The notes beneath the pieces are model-generated. The model saw only the letters and a list, made by a program, of their open reading frames with translations. It did no database searches and was not told the DNA's origin. A stretch of DNA of 64,000 nt. It comes from Kumtagia sp963839725. GTDB lineage: Bacteria > Pseudomonadota > Alphaproteobacteria > Rhizobiales > Rhizobiaceae. The DNA is taken from positions 62,001-126,000 of the forward strand of contig CAWIWT010000034.1 of assembly GCA_963839725.1 (NCBI GenBank). Reading direction: 5' to 3'. Positions within the stretch are counted from its first letter, which is position 1; the number at the start of each line of letters is the position of its first letter. The position numbers and the translations under genes were made by a program. Below are positions 50,065 to 59,613 of the stretch, piece after piece.

Positions 50065-50430
50065 ATGGAAAATGCTCCTTCTCGGCTAATTTCTCGTGGC
50101 AGGGCGCGCGGACGGATTACAATATCAGCTTTCGCCACAGTTGCGTTGTCGCAATTTACGCCCTTTTTTCAAGCACATGCCGACAATGGATCGTTTCCCG
50201 ACTTTCCCTTCCTGGTGCATTGCGAGATTGGCGGCGTGGATCATGTTTATTATCTGTCCAAGATTAGCGCAGACGGACTCGCCGTCTTTATCTCGCCCGA
50301 CAGGCAGGCGGGCACAGTAACAGTAAAAGGCAAGGCCGAAGCCGTGGGCGGAGACGGGTCCGGCAATTGTGCGGGAAAGACCCTTGCGGAACTACGCTCG
50401 GCGGGTCAGGCATTTGATTTGCAGCGCTGA
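50065..50430 (+). CDS. Small exported hypothetical protein
   Basis: A 121-residue protein. From ATG 50065 (MENAPSRLISRGRARGRITI) a basic N-terminus leads into a hydrophobic stretch ending HADNGS, a plausible signal peptide. The mature part has two Cys (HCEIGG and GNCAGK) and a conserved-looking FPDFPFLVHCEIGG and ISPDRQAGTVTVKGKA. Function unknown. GTGGGG lies about 10 nt upstream of the ATG. The open frame continues upstream to 49948 through the repeat-flanking region, which looks non-coding. Confidence 0.6.
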   Translation: MENAPSRLISRGRARGRITISAFATVALSQFTPFFQAHADNGSFPDFPFLVHCEIGGVDHVYYLSKISADGLAVFISPDRQAGTVTVKGKAEAVGGDGSGNCAGKTLAELRSAGQAFDLQR

Positions 50431-50446
50431 TCTTCGCGCAATGTCT

Positions 50447-51559
50447 TTACCGTGTTGTTTGACTTTGTGTCTCTAGCTCACCGGCTCGGGAGTCTTCGGC
50501 CATCCAGGCATTCAACAAGGTATAAGCCACGGCCAGGACAGTGGGCCCGATGAAAATGCCGAGCAAGCCGAACGCTATCAAACCGCCTATTACGCCAGCG
50601 AGAATTAGCAGCATCGGCAAGTCAGCACCTCGGCGAATGAGGGCAGGGCGTATGAACTGGTCCATTGTCGCCGCCACGATAGTGAACACCAGCAGGACCG
50701 TGGCCCAAGTCGTGTCGCCGGAATAGAACATCCAGATCACGGCAGGAACCATCACAAGTCCAGGGCCGAGCTGAACGAGGCAAAGGATAAAAATCAGCGC
50801 ACAGAGCACTGACGCGAACGGCACGCCGGCCACAGCGAGGCCTATGCCTGCAACGACGCTCTGAGCGACCGCGGTTACCACCACGCCAAGGGCAACGCTG
50901 CGGATGGCTTGTCCGGCGAGACGCACCGCCATTTCGCCACGGTCGCCGCTCAAACGGCGACCAAACAGCATTGCGGTAGCGGCGGCGCGTTCGCCATAGG
51001 CATACATGAACGCGGCAATCGCCGTAGTCAGCAAGAAATGAACGAACATCCCCCCGAGTCCCCCAGCGGCAGAAGCGAACCATTGAGTCATCGCGCCGGC
51101 GTAGGGGGCGAGCCTTGGAGCCAATTCCCGGACTCCGGCCGAGGTTAGTTTTCCCCATGCCTCAACAACTCGTTCGCCCAAGAGCGGTATTCCCGCCACC
51201 CAATCTGGCGGGGGCGGTATCTGCATGGACAGAACGGTTCGGACCAAATCGCCTATTTCATCGATATGCGTGACAACTGTGCTTACCGCCAGCCAGAAGG
51301 GGATGATGATAACCATCAGCAGGATCAATACCATGACAAGAACGGCAATTCCGCGACGGTTGCCGGTATGACGCTGTATCCAAAGCATGAGTGGCCATGT
51401 GGCAAGGACCAGGGTAGTTGCCCAAACGATTGCCGGAAGGAAGGGCTGAATCACCCAGAAGCTGGCGAGAAGAAGACCACCGATGAACAATACCGCTAAC
51501 GTCACGCGCGTGAGATCCCGACGTGAAGTAACCGTGTCTTCCGGAGCGCGCGAGTTCAA
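50447..51559 (-). CDS. AI-2E family transporter
   Basis: A 370-residue member of the AI-2E/PerM family (YdiK/YhhT-like), inner-membrane proteins with about eight transmembrane helices. Landmarks: GLLLASFWVIQPFLPAIVWA, the long amphipathic loop HIDEIGDLVRTVLSMQIPPP, and the C-terminal RRGADLPMLLILAGVIGGL and FIGPTVLAVAYTLLNAW. Different members export the AI-2 signal or act as Na+/H+ antiporters, so the substrate is open. Translation starts at TTG 51557-51559, with GGAAGGGCAGG upstream; no ATG is available near the family start. It lies downstream of, and co-directional with, a Ca2+/H+ antiporter gene (76 bp gap). Confidence 0.85.
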   Translation of the reverse strand: MNSRAPEDTVTSRRDLTRVTLAVLFIGGLLLASFWVIQPFLPAIVWATTLVLATWPLMLWIQRHTGNRRGIAVLVMVLILLMVIIIPFWLAVSTVVTHIDEIGDLVRTVLSMQIPPPPDWVAGIPLLGERVVEAWGKLTSAGVRELAPRLAPYAGAMTQWFASAAGGLGGMFVHFLLTTAIAAFMYAYGERAAATAMLFGRRLSGDRGEMAVRLAGQAIRSVALGVVVTAVAQSVVAGIGLAVAGVPFASVLCALIFILCLVQLGPGLVMVPAVIWMFYSGDTTWATVLLVFTIVAATMDQFIRPALIRRGADLPMLLILAGVIGGLIAFGLLGIFIGPTVLAVAYTLLNAWMAEDSRAGELETQSQTTR

Positions 51560-51635
51560 TTGCCTGCCCTTCCTTGAGGCCGCTTGTGGCTTCTTTACTA
51601 TTAAGTCGTTCCAGGTATAGTTTTGAATCTGCCCG

Positions 51636-52727
51636 TTAAATGCGCGGCGGTATCAAGTAGAGCGTCATTGCAAAGATCGCATAGACCACCAGAAGAAGCA
51701 CTCCCGCGAACCATGTGGCGCGCCCGGTGCTGGTCACCAGGAATGCGGTCATGGTGGAAATGAGCACCATTACGACTGCGCCCGGCCAGAACTGCAGGTC
51801 CATCGGCTGCGGGCCCATGACATAGCTTAGAAGCACGAGCATGGGCGCAACGAAGAGCGCGATCTGCGAAGCGGATCCGAGCGCAATACCTACACTCAGA
51901 TCCAGCCTGTTTTTGCGCGCGCCGGAAAACGCGGACGCCATCTCGGCCGCCCCGCCCACGAGTGCCACGACGATAAATCCGACGAATGCGGGGGTCATTC
52001 CGAAGGTGACGGCGGCGTGTTGAACGGACTCGACGAACACCTCGCTTACCATGGCCACCAAAAATGTAACGCCAACCAACGTCGCCAATGCCAAGCCCAT
52101 CGGCCAACCCGCCGCTGCGTCCTCTCCATGCTCGGCGCCTGCGAAGAGTTCTCGATGCGTCTTAAGCGAAAAAATGAGGCCGAGCACATAGGTTGCAACG
52201 AGTATCACCGCGAGACCCACACTCAATTTCTGCATGAAATCCGAGCCTATTTCGGAATCGGCGTCCAGGACCGCGGATGGTGTCATGATAGCAATCGTGG
52301 CAAGAAACAGCATTGTGGTCTGGAGACGAGCATTGACGCGATTGTATTCCTGTAGGTGGAACTTAACACCGCCCAACAGGAATGAAGCGCCTAGCATAAA
52401 CAGTGTATTGGTGACGATTGCTCCGGCAACTGAGGCCTTCACCAGCGTGTATTGGCCGGCTCGCAATGCTGCCAGGGCGATGACCAGTTCCGTCAGATTT
52501 CCCAGTGTCGCATTGAGCAACCCGCCCACAGTGTCGCCGGTTTTGGCTGCCACCGCCTCCGTTGCCGAACTCAACAGCGTCGCCAAGGGAACGATCGCCA
52601 GCACCGATAGCAGGAACAGGTACGTGTGGGCCTCGGGCGCGAGCTGCTGAACCACAAAAACCACAGGGACAAACGCGAGCAGCCAGAGAATCGGCCTTTC
52701 GCGGATTTCATTGAGCAAGAGGTTCAT
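51636..52727 (-). CDS. Ca2+/H+ antiporter (CaCA family)
   Basis: A 363-residue cation/proton exchanger of the ChaA/CAX type with about eleven hydrophobic segments. The two alpha-repeat signatures are clear: GGLLNATLGNLTELVIAL (repeat 1) and VGGAAEMASAFSGARKNRLD with GIALGSASQIALFVAP (repeat 2); these carry the ion-binding Glu and Asn residues. Between them lies a short acidic loop (FAGAEHGEDAAAG). It exports Ca2+ (or other cations) across the inner membrane in exchange for protons. ATG 52727; no strong ribosome binding site. Probably operonic with the AI-2E gene downstream. Confidence 0.9.
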   Translation of the reverse strand: MNLLLNEIRERPILWLLAFVPVVFVVQQLAPEAHTYLFLLSVLAIVPLATLLSSATEAVAAKTGDTVGGLLNATLGNLTELVIALAALRAGQYTLVKASVAGAIVTNTLFMLGASFLLGGVKFHLQEYNRVNARLQTTMLFLATIAIMTPSAVLDADSEIGSDFMQKLSVGLAVILVATYVLGLIFSLKTHRELFAGAEHGEDAAAGWPMGLALATLVGVTFLVAMVSEVFVESVQHAAVTFGMTPAFVGFIVVALVGGAAEMASAFSGARKNRLDLSVGIALGSASQIALFVAPMLVLLSYVMGPQPMDLQFWPGAVVMVLISTMTAFLVTSTGRATWFAGVLLLVVYAIFAMTLYLIPPRI

Positions 52728-53081
52728 TGGGACGCATCCGATTGCCGCAGTCCGCGGCGGGTTGGCAGTCTACGCCTTCATTTCCAGCAAATACGACGCA
52801 CCGCCAGGGCTGTAACCCACGTTTGATCAAACAGTCTCCAGCATGCCACCGTCAACATAATAGGATGCGCTAACCCAGTCGCGGCAGTTTCAGTATTGAG
52901 TTTGCCTTGAGATGCCGGCTCTTCAGGCAAGTTTTCGTTCAACAATAGTGGCGAGCTTATAATAGCGGTGGGCTATAGCGATGCTGCGGCACAGCGGTTC
53001 GAAATCGAAAAGCCGAAAACCGACGAGCCGACTGCCACAGGGAGACCCAAGAAGGCCGATCGCGGGACGGTTCCCGCAGGA
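52728..53081. other. Intergenic region upstream of the Ca2+/H+ antiporter gene
   Basis: About 350 bp without a supported gene. It must contain the antiporter promoter (minus strand) and the downstream end of the 53082 gene. No strong hairpin, repeat or operator is visible. Confidence 0.4.
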
Positions 53082-53903
53082 CTAGCGCTGATCCCGATAC
53101 TTGTGCGTGCGGAACGGCGGCACTCCGTCGCCTTTGAAGTCCGGCCAGTTGTCGGTGACCAGAAGCGAGTACTCGTAGAAATTGAACCCCTCGTCGCGGA
53201 TCTGACGTTCGTTAGCGAAGTAGATTAGTTCGGCGTTGCGCTTGGCGTCGCCTCGGGAGTTCAGGAAATTGAAATGGACGTCCTTGTCGAAGGGCGGCTT
53301 CGGCTCGCGGGCGATTGTTACGCCGTTGGCGTCGACGTCTCCGCGGAAATAGCGTGTCTGGTTGACTGCCTTCATGGCGGCGTCGCCGCCCGGAAAGTTC
53401 GGATAGCCGTTCACGTCCCGGTACTCGGGGTCCGCATGCTGGCCCGGTGCGTAGGTTCCAAAGACAAGAGCGGCGTGACTCGCGGGGTAGACAAAAGGGC
53501 CAAACCACCCCTTTTTCGCCCTGAGCATCAGATCCCCGGGCACCGGCCCGTATTGGTTGACCCTGGAGTTGTGCATGGCCAGATCCCAGGCGCTGGTCCT
53601 CCCCAGTACGATTTTGACGAATCCCTCCTTCGTGGTCCAGGTGATGTCGTCGTCCAACTCCCAGCCCCCTTTGGTCGTCGGTCGGATAAGGCCCTTAGCT
53701 TTGGAGATGTAGCGTCCGCCCTTGGCGTCGGTGAACGTGAGGCACAGTTTGAGGTCCGCCGCAAAGTCGATGAGGAGCGAGATAGACAAGTCGGCACAGT
53801 CCCTATCGCTTCCTTCGTAGCCTTTGGCTTTGGACATGACGTATTTGCGATAGCGATAGTACACATCGGCGTTCCAGCCGTACCGATGCTCCCAAGCAGC
53901 CAT
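53082..53903 (-). CDS. Hypothetical protein with NlpC/P60-like features
   Basis: A 273-residue protein without a recognised domain. It lacks a signal peptide. Possible catalytic layout: Cys36 in SDRDCADLSISLLID, a strand PVPGDLML (119-126, like the PGDL strand of NlpC/P60 proteins), and His143 in PASHAALVFG. This Cys-GDL-His order is that of NlpC/P60 and CHAP-type cysteine amidases/peptidases. The C-terminal half has FPGGDAAMKAVNQTRYF and a Lys/Asp-rich tail. ATG 53901-53903 with AAGGGG upstream. Without a Sec signal it could be a cytosolic enzyme or a secreted effector; no immunity or secretion genes are adjacent. Confidence 0.6.
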   Translation of the reverse strand: MAAWEHRYGWNADVYYRYRKYVMSKAKGYEGSDRDCADLSISLLIDFAADLKLCLTFTDAKGGRYISKAKGLIRPTTKGGWELDDDITWTTKEGFVKIVLGRTSAWDLAMHNSRVNQYGPVPGDLMLRAKKGWFGPFVYPASHAALVFGTYAPGQHADPEYRDVNGYPNFPGGDAAMKAVNQTRYFRGDVDANGVTIAREPKPPFDKDVHFNFLNSRGDAKRNAELIYFANERQIRDEGFNFYEYSLLVTDNWPDFKGDGVPPFRTHKYRDQR

Positions 53904-54340
53904 GGCGAACGCCCCTTTCCGAAGATGGGAAACTCAGGACCTCGTGGCGGCCGCGTCCCCTCTTACCAAAAACTCACCGCTGTGAGAAAATTAACATCGC
54001 AACGTGGCACCACAATTCTGTAAATCCTCACAAGCACCTGAACTGTGCTTGAAGGCGCTGGGCGGTGGTTGCGCTGGTCGAGGCCTACCGACATTTGTTG
54101 GGGAAGGGTTCGCTAAGCGCCTCAAATCGGCCGTTGAGATCTACTTTGCCGGTTCCTGAAACCGGACATCACCAGCTACACGCGGGGAATCTAGTTGCGT
54201 CATACGCAGACCCCAGACACTGCCAGCTGTCCATGATTATCGGAACGCCGGCCTAAGCCTGTCAGCGCATCCGGCCGCCCTGCGCCAAATTGGGACGTCG
54301 ATTTCAACAGATGCAGATTGCTAGCTCGTATTCGGGTTAC
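53904..54340. other. Intergenic region between hypothetical and LuxR genes
   Basis: About 440 bp. Promoter region of the minus-strand 53082 gene on one side and downstream of the LuxR gene on the other. Only low-quality short frames are present, none with a ribosome binding site. A Met codon-rich tail near 54290 belongs to the antisense of luxR. Confidence 0.4.
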
Positions 54341-55123
54341 TCATCCCGCCGGACCTTGATGCTGGAAGAATTGCAGAAACAACTCCCGTTCGGTGGTGAT
54401 ATCGAGCTTCTCGTAGATACGCCGGCGATGGTTTTTCACGGTGCCAACGGTGATGCCGAGGCGCCCGGCGATGTTAGTGGTGGGGTGTCCGGCCAGGATG
54501 AGCTGGACGAGTTCGCGTTCCCGTTGTGAAAGCTCGGGCCAGAGGCTGGCAGGAATGCTGGGCTTCTGCTGCGGCGAAGCGCCGGGGCCTGTCGGCGTCG
54601 ACGTGCGGGAGAACTCGACGCCTCGCGCGGTGATGTCGAGCGCGTGCAAGGCTTCAAACACCGGCATCCGTTCTTCCAATTGCGCGATTTCACTGTCCTT
54701 GAACGAGGTGGTTGAACGATCGAGAAAGATGCCGAGGCACCAATCGCCACCATCGGCAAGCATAATGCCGACCTCGTCACAGATTTCCGACTGCGCCAGG
54801 AAGCCGGCTATGTACTGTCCGCGTTTGGCTTCGCCGTCGGCAAGCCGTTTCAGCGGCACTATGCCGAGCCGGTGCTCGTGCCGCCACGAGGCATAGAACG
54901 GGTCGAAGACGTAGTAGCTGGCGAGGTAGCGCTGAACCATCTCGTCCGAGAATCGCCGGTGCTTGACGAATTCCGGCGTCTGCGTCGCCGAATAGCGCGT
55001 CACGGTGACAAGGTCATGGTCAATGTCCGCGCCGATCAAGTCGATCAGGCAGTCGACATGCCTGTCCGTGCCGGTGGCGGCGATCGCCTTTGCCAGCGGC
55101 GCCCAGATTCTGCTCATGCGCAT
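54341..55123 (-). CDS. LuxR-type transcriptional regulator
   Basis: A 260-residue regulator. The C-terminal HTH-LuxR domain is clear (LSQRERELVQLILAGHPTTN, GRLGITVGTVKNHRRRIYEK). The N-terminal 180 residues resemble autoinducer- or PAS-like ligand domains (YYVFDPFYASWRHEHRLGIV, IMLADGGDWCLGIFLDRS) but lack a clear acyl-homoserine-lactone pocket signature. It may sense a small metabolite. ATG 55123 or 55117. It is divergent from the acetone-carboxylase-like operon, so it is the likely regulator. The usual AcxR (sigma-54 activator) of other acetone carboxylase operons is absent here. Confidence 0.85.
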   Translation of the reverse strand: MRMSRIWAPLAKAIAATGTDRHVDCLIDLIGADIDHDLVTVTRYSATQTPEFVKHRRFSDEMVQRYLASYYVFDPFYASWRHEHRLGIVPLKRLADGEAKRGQYIAGFLAQSEICDEVGIMLADGGDWCLGIFLDRSTTSFKDSEIAQLEERMPVFEALHALDITARGVEFSRTSTPTGPGASPQQKPSIPASLWPELSQRERELVQLILAGHPTTNIAGRLGITVGTVKNHRRRIYEKLDITTERELFLQFFQHQGPAG

Positions 55124-55235
55124 GCCCTTTTCTCGGTGACCATCACCAGCCCGTCATTGTGTCTTTAGGCATATGGCGCGAGGCGGCTCTTCGAATCTAG
55201 CTTGGATCACATCAAGCAGACCCCGGAAGGCGACC

Positions 55236-57395
55236 GTGACCCAACCCAACCTCACCGCCCCCATCGTCGGCAACCCGATCGTGATCGGTATCGATGCCGG
55301 CGGCACCATGACCGACACGATCCTTGTCGATCAGGATGGCCACTTCAAGATAGGCAAGTCGGCGACCACCCCAAAGAACGAAGCCGAGGGTTTTCTGGCT
55401 TCGGCCGAAGACGCGGCCGACGCCTGGGGTATCTCGCTGGAGTCGCTGTTTTCCGGTGTTAACGTCGTGCTCTACTCCGGCACCGGCATGCTCAACACGC
55501 TGTTGTCGCGCACCGGCCGCCGGCTTGGCCTGATCACCACAAAGGGCCTCGAGGACATGATCCTGATGGGCCGCGGACTGCAGGCCTGGGCAGACTATTC
55601 CTATGCCGACCGCCTGCATGCGGTCACCCATCATCATCCCGATCCGCTGGTGCCCCGCCGCCGCGCCCATGGTGTCACCGAGCGCATTGACCAGTTCGGC
55701 GACGTCATCCTGCCGTTGTACGAGCATGAGGTCGCTGCCGCAGCGAAGAAGCTGATCGCTGACAGGGTCGAGGGGATCTGCATCATGACGATCTTCTCGC
55801 ACGTCAATCCGATGCACGAAAAGCGTATCGCCGAGATCTGCCGCGAGGAGATCGAAAAGGCGGGCGCCGAGATCACAGTCTACACCAGTCACGAGGTCCG
55901 TCCGGTAATCCGCGAACAATCGCGCTTGAACTCGGTGCTGATCGAGGCTTACGCCACGTCGCGCGGTCGCAAGCAGCTCAAGGGCATCGAGGACGTCTCG
56001 AAGAAATACGGCTTCAAATACGGCGTACAGACGCTGCTTTCCTTCGGCGGGCTGACCTCGATCAACCATCCGCGCCTGCACGAGACGATGATCTCCGGCC
56101 CCATCGGCGGCATCCTGGGTGCGGCCTACGTCGGCAAGCTGATCGGCAACGATTCGCTCATCTGCTCGGACATGGGCGGCACCTCCTTCGACATGGGCGT
56201 TATCGCGCACGGCCAGACGCGGATCGAAAACGAGCCGCTGATGGACCGCTTCAAGCTCAACGTGCCGACGCTGCATCTTGACACGATCGGCGCCGGCGCC
56301 GGCATGATCCTCAAGGTCGATCCGCTGACCAAGAAGGTCAGCCTCGGGCCGGAAAGCGCAGGCTCCGATCCCGGACCGATCTGCTTTGCCAAGGGCGGAA
56401 CCGAGCCTACCATCGCCGATTGCGACGCCATTCTCGGCCGGCTCAATCCGCATTACTTTCTTGGCGGCAAGGTCATCCTGCAGGTCGAGAAGGCGCGCAA
56501 GGCTTTCGAGGAAAAGTGCTCCCGCGTGCTCGGTGTGGGGATCGAGGAGGCCGCCGAAGGCATGATCGACATGCTGGAGGCCGACGCCAACAACGCGCTG
56601 CGCCGCGTGATCTCGGGCCAGGGCATCCACCCTTCCGAATTCACGCTGCTATCCTATGGCGGCTCCGGTCCGCTGCATCTTGCCGGCTGCTCTAGGGGCA
56701 TCGGCTTCAAGGATATCATCACCTTCCAGTTCGCCGCCGCCTTCTCCGCATTCGGCTGCACCACGGCCGATTTCATGCGCCGGCATTCGGTGTCGACGCA
56801 GCACGACATCGGCGCGCGCGCAAGCCAGGATGAGCTGCTCGCCTTCGGTGCAAAGGTCACCAACGTCTGGGACGATCTCACCAGGGCGGCGGTCGACGAG
56901 ATGATCGCCGATGGCCATGCCCGCGACAAAATCAAGACCGTGCCGTTCCTGATGATGCGCTATACCGGCCAGCTCGAGGACGTTGAGGTGATGGCGCCGC
57001 TGTCTGCAATCCATTCGGCCGACGACATGCGCAAGGTCATCGACGAGTTCGAAGCGGTCTATGCCAAGGTCAACCATCGCGTCTCGCGATATGGCGAAGC
57101 CGGCTTCTCCATCACTGAACTCGGCATCATCGCCACCGCCGACAAGGTCAAGCCGGTGCTGCTGAAGCGCCCTCTCGGCAAGTCAGATCCGGCGTCGGCC
57201 CACAAGGGTGTACGCGAGGCTTATATTGGCGGCCGCTGGCACAAGACAAATCTCTACGAAATGGATCTACTGCAGCCCGGCCACGAGTTGATCGGCCCCG
57301 CCATCATCGAGCATCCCGCCACTACGCTCGTCGTCCATCCGCAAGATCGTGTCCATGTCGATGAATGGACGCTGCTGCACTACATCCACGCTTGA
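55236..57395 (+). CDS. Acetone carboxylase-type beta subunit (HyuA domain)
   Basis: A 719-residue hydantoinase/oxoprolinase A-type ATPase, close to the 717 residues of AcxA from acetone carboxylase. The start is GTG 55236 (VTQPNLTAPIVGNPIVIGID) because GGAAGG lies 5 nt upstream; the open frame to 55173 is non-coding. N-terminal ATP motif GIDAGGTMTDTILVD; middle segment LICSDMGGTSFDMGV and GAGAGMILKVDPLTKKVSLG, C-terminal GGSGPLHLAG. In acetone carboxylase this subunit hydrolyses ATP to phosphorylate the ketone enolate and bicarbonate. First gene of an alpha/beta/gamma operon. Confidence 0.9.
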   Translation: MTQPNLTAPIVGNPIVIGIDAGGTMTDTILVDQDGHFKIGKSATTPKNEAEGFLASAEDAADAWGISLESLFSGVNVVLYSGTGMLNTLLSRTGRRLGLITTKGLEDMILMGRGLQAWADYSYADRLHAVTHHHPDPLVPRRRAHGVTERIDQFGDVILPLYEHEVAAAAKKLIADRVEGICIMTIFSHVNPMHEKRIAEICREEIEKAGAEITVYTSHEVRPVIREQSRLNSVLIEAYATSRGRKQLKGIEDVSKKYGFKYGVQTLLSFGGLTSINHPRLHETMISGPIGGILGAAYVGKLIGNDSLICSDMGGTSFDMGVIAHGQTRIENEPLMDRFKLNVPTLHLDTIGAGAGMILKVDPLTKKVSLGPESAGSDPGPICFAKGGTEPTIADCDAILGRLNPHYFLGGKVILQVEKARKAFEEKCSRVLGVGIEEAAEGMIDMLEADANNALRRVISGQGIHPSEFTLLSYGGSGPLHLAGCSRGIGFKDIITFQFAAAFSAFGCTTADFMRRHSVSTQHDIGARASQDELLAFGAKVTNVWDDLTRAAVDEMIADGHARDKIKTVPFLMMRYTGQLEDVEVMAPLSAIHSADDMRKVIDEFEAVYAKVNHRVSRYGEAGFSITELGIIATADKVKPVLLKRPLGKSDPASAHKGVREAYIGGRWHKTNLYEMDLLQPGHELIGPAIIEHPATTLVVHPQDRVHVDEWTLLHYIHA

Positions 57396-57408
57396 GAGGG
57401 CGAACGCC

Positions 57409-59613
57409 ATGCTGGACAAACCCGCCTCCGCCCTGCGCATGCGCGAACGGCTGATCGAATCCGAACAGCTTATGGAAGAGACCGGCTGCTACGACGGCAT
57501 CACCGAATTGCAGCTGCGCAACCAGGACCCGCTCAAATTCGAGACGCTGCACACCAAGCTGCGTGCCTACTGCGTGTCGGCACGCGAGATGGCTCGCCGC
57601 ATCTCCGCCTCGCCAGGAGTGCGCGAGGTCGGCGAGATGGTTGTCGCGATCTACACGCCGGAGGGTGATGCGATCGCGCTCTCCAATGGCATCATGGTGC
57701 ATGTGCACACGATGAGCCGCTTCATCAAATGGATGATCAAGAACGGCTACGAGGAAAACCCCGGCATTGTCGAAGGCGACATCTTCGCCAACAACGATGC
57801 CTTCATCGGCACCGTGCAGGTTCCCGATGTGATGGACGTGGTACCGATTTTTCATAGCGGCAAGCTTGTGGGCTGGGCGGGCGCGGTCTGCCACGAACTC
57901 GAAGTCGGTGGCATCACGCCCGGCGGCGACGTGGCGTTGGCGCAGGAGCGCTTCACCGAGGGCCTGTTTGTCTGCGCTGAAAAGGTCGGACAGAACGATG
58001 AATTGCGGCGCGACTACGTGATCCGCTGCGAACGCAATCTGCGCATGCCCATCTACTGGGTGCTCGACGAGAAGGCCAAGGTCGCCTCGTGTATCGACAT
58101 GCGCGAAAGCGTCAAGGCGCTGATCGACGAGATCGGCTTGGACTACTGGATGAAGGTGTCGAAGGAATTCATCGAGGAAGGCCGCCGTGCCCAGCTGGCC
58201 CGCACGCGCCAGTTGACCGTCCCCGGCATCTATCGCGGCCATACTTTCTACGGCCATGTCACCGCCGGCAAGCCGGGTTACCAGCCGCTCGGCGATCCCG
58301 ACTGGCTCTACAACATTCCGATAGAGATGGAGATTACCACCGACGGTAAGATCATCATGGACTTCGAGGGCACGCAGCCCTGGGGCTACCATTCGATGAA
58401 CTGCACGCCGGCCGGCATGGACGGCGGCATGTTCGTGACGCTAACGCAGCACATGAACTTCGAGGGCCTGGTCAACGACGGCGCCTGGATGGCAACCGAA
58501 CTAAAGCTGCCGCATGGCACCTGGACCAACCCGGACAACGAGATGGTGGCGACTGCCACCTCATGGGCGCTGCTTTTGCCGGCCTATGGCGTGTTCCAGC
58601 GGCTGCTGTCGCGTTCGTTCATTGGGCGCGGCTTCGTCGAGGAAGCCTTTGTCGGCCAGGTCAACAGCCCGATGATCGAGATGGGCGGCACCAGCCAGTA
58701 CGGCAAGCTGTTCGGCATGGCGCATTTCGAATGCGCGGCCGCCGGTTCGGGCGCGCTGGCAATCAAGGACGGGTTGGACACTGCTTATGTCGGTTGGAAC
58801 CCGGAATCCGACATGGGCAACATCGAAATCTGGGAACAGAACATGCCGATGGTCTATATCGGCCGCTCGATCGTTCCAAATTCCGGCGGCGCCGGCAAAT
58901 ATCGCGGTGGCTGCGCCTTCCTGTCGACCTGGCTAGTCAGCAAGACCGATCACCTGCGCCTGGTAACCTCGGAACACTCCTCGCGCGCTTTCGACAATGG
59001 TGGCATGTGCGGCGGCTATCCGGCTCCGACCTGCCAGAAGCATCGCGCCGTGCGCAACAGCAACATCTTCGAACTCGCCGAAAAGAGGGCGCCGCTGGCA
59101 CATCACACCGGCACCAATCCGCATCGGTCGGAACTCGAAGTCCGGCTGCAGGGCGAGCATGTGACGGTGGAGGGACCCTATATCACCGCACCGCACAAGA
59201 CCGGCGACGTCTTCACCCATTCCTACAATGGCGGCGGCGGCTATGGCGACGTGCTTGAGCGCGATCCGATCAAGACGGCATCGGATGTCGAGAACGGCTA
59301 TCTCACCAAAGAAGCGGCCGAGGGCATCTTCGGCGTCATGCTCGACGAGGACGGGGACGGTTATCCCGTCGCCAACATCGAGGCCACCAAACGCCATCGC
59401 GCCGAGATGCGCGCGAAGCGTCTCGCTCAGGCAAGGCCGGTATCGGAGTGGATCGCGACCGAACGCGGCCGCGTAGAAAAGGCCGACTTCGCCCCCGAAG
59501 TGAAGAAAATGTATGCCAGCGCGATCAAGCTGTCGTCACGCTTCACCAGGGATTTCAGTGAGTTCTGGAACCTCGATGCCAAATCGATCTTTATGCCGGG
59601 AGCACAGCCATGA
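57409..59613 (+). CDS. Acetone carboxylase-type alpha subunit (HyuB domain)
   Basis: A 734-residue HyuB-domain protein, matching the large subunit of acetone/acetophenone carboxylases in order and size (AcxB about 776). ATG 57409 is preceded by AGAGGG and lies 13 nt after the beta stop. Conserved blocks: ANNDAFIGTVQVPDVMDVVP, WAGAVCHELEVGGITPGGDV, YHSMNCTPAGMDGGM, GGAGKYRGGCAFLSTWLVS and THSYNGGGGYGD. The metal-dependent active site carries out carboxylation of the phosphorylated enol. Its stop overlaps the gamma gene by 4 bp, so expression is coupled. Confidence 0.9.
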   Translation: MLDKPASALRMRERLIESEQLMEETGCYDGITELQLRNQDPLKFETLHTKLRAYCVSAREMARRISASPGVREVGEMVVAIYTPEGDAIALSNGIMVHVHTMSRFIKWMIKNGYEENPGIVEGDIFANNDAFIGTVQVPDVMDVVPIFHSGKLVGWAGAVCHELEVGGITPGGDVALAQERFTEGLFVCAEKVGQNDELRRDYVIRCERNLRMPIYWVLDEKAKVASCIDMRESVKALIDEIGLDYWMKVSKEFIEEGRRAQLARTRQLTVPGIYRGHTFYGHVTAGKPGYQPLGDPDWLYNIPIEMEITTDGKIIMDFEGTQPWGYHSMNCTPAGMDGGMFVTLTQHMNFEGLVNDGAWMATELKLPHGTWTNPDNEMVATATSWALLLPAYGVFQRLLSRSFIGRGFVEEAFVGQVNSPMIEMGGTSQYGKLFGMAHFECAAAGSGALAIKDGLDTAYVGWNPESDMGNIEIWEQNMPMVYIGRSIVPNSGGAGKYRGGCAFLSTWLVSKTDHLRLVTSEHSSRAFDNGGMCGGYPAPTCQKHRAVRNSNIFELAEKRAPLAHHTGTNPHRSELEVRLQGEHVTVEGPYITAPHKTGDVFTHSYNGGGGYGDVLERDPIKTASDVENGYLTKEAAEGIFGVMLDEDGDGYPVANIEATKRHRAEMRAKRLAQARPVSEWIATERGRVEKADFAPEVKKMYASAIKLSSRFTRDFSEFWNLDAKSIFMPGAQP

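Noticed and set aside
55173..55235. Upstream extension of the carboxylase beta gene
   Set aside because: The residues look non-coding, and GTG 55236 has a well-spaced GGAAGG.
55212..56630. 472-codon minus-strand open frame opposite the carboxylase beta gene
   Set aside because: Antisense of a conserved coding sequence with no motif of its own.
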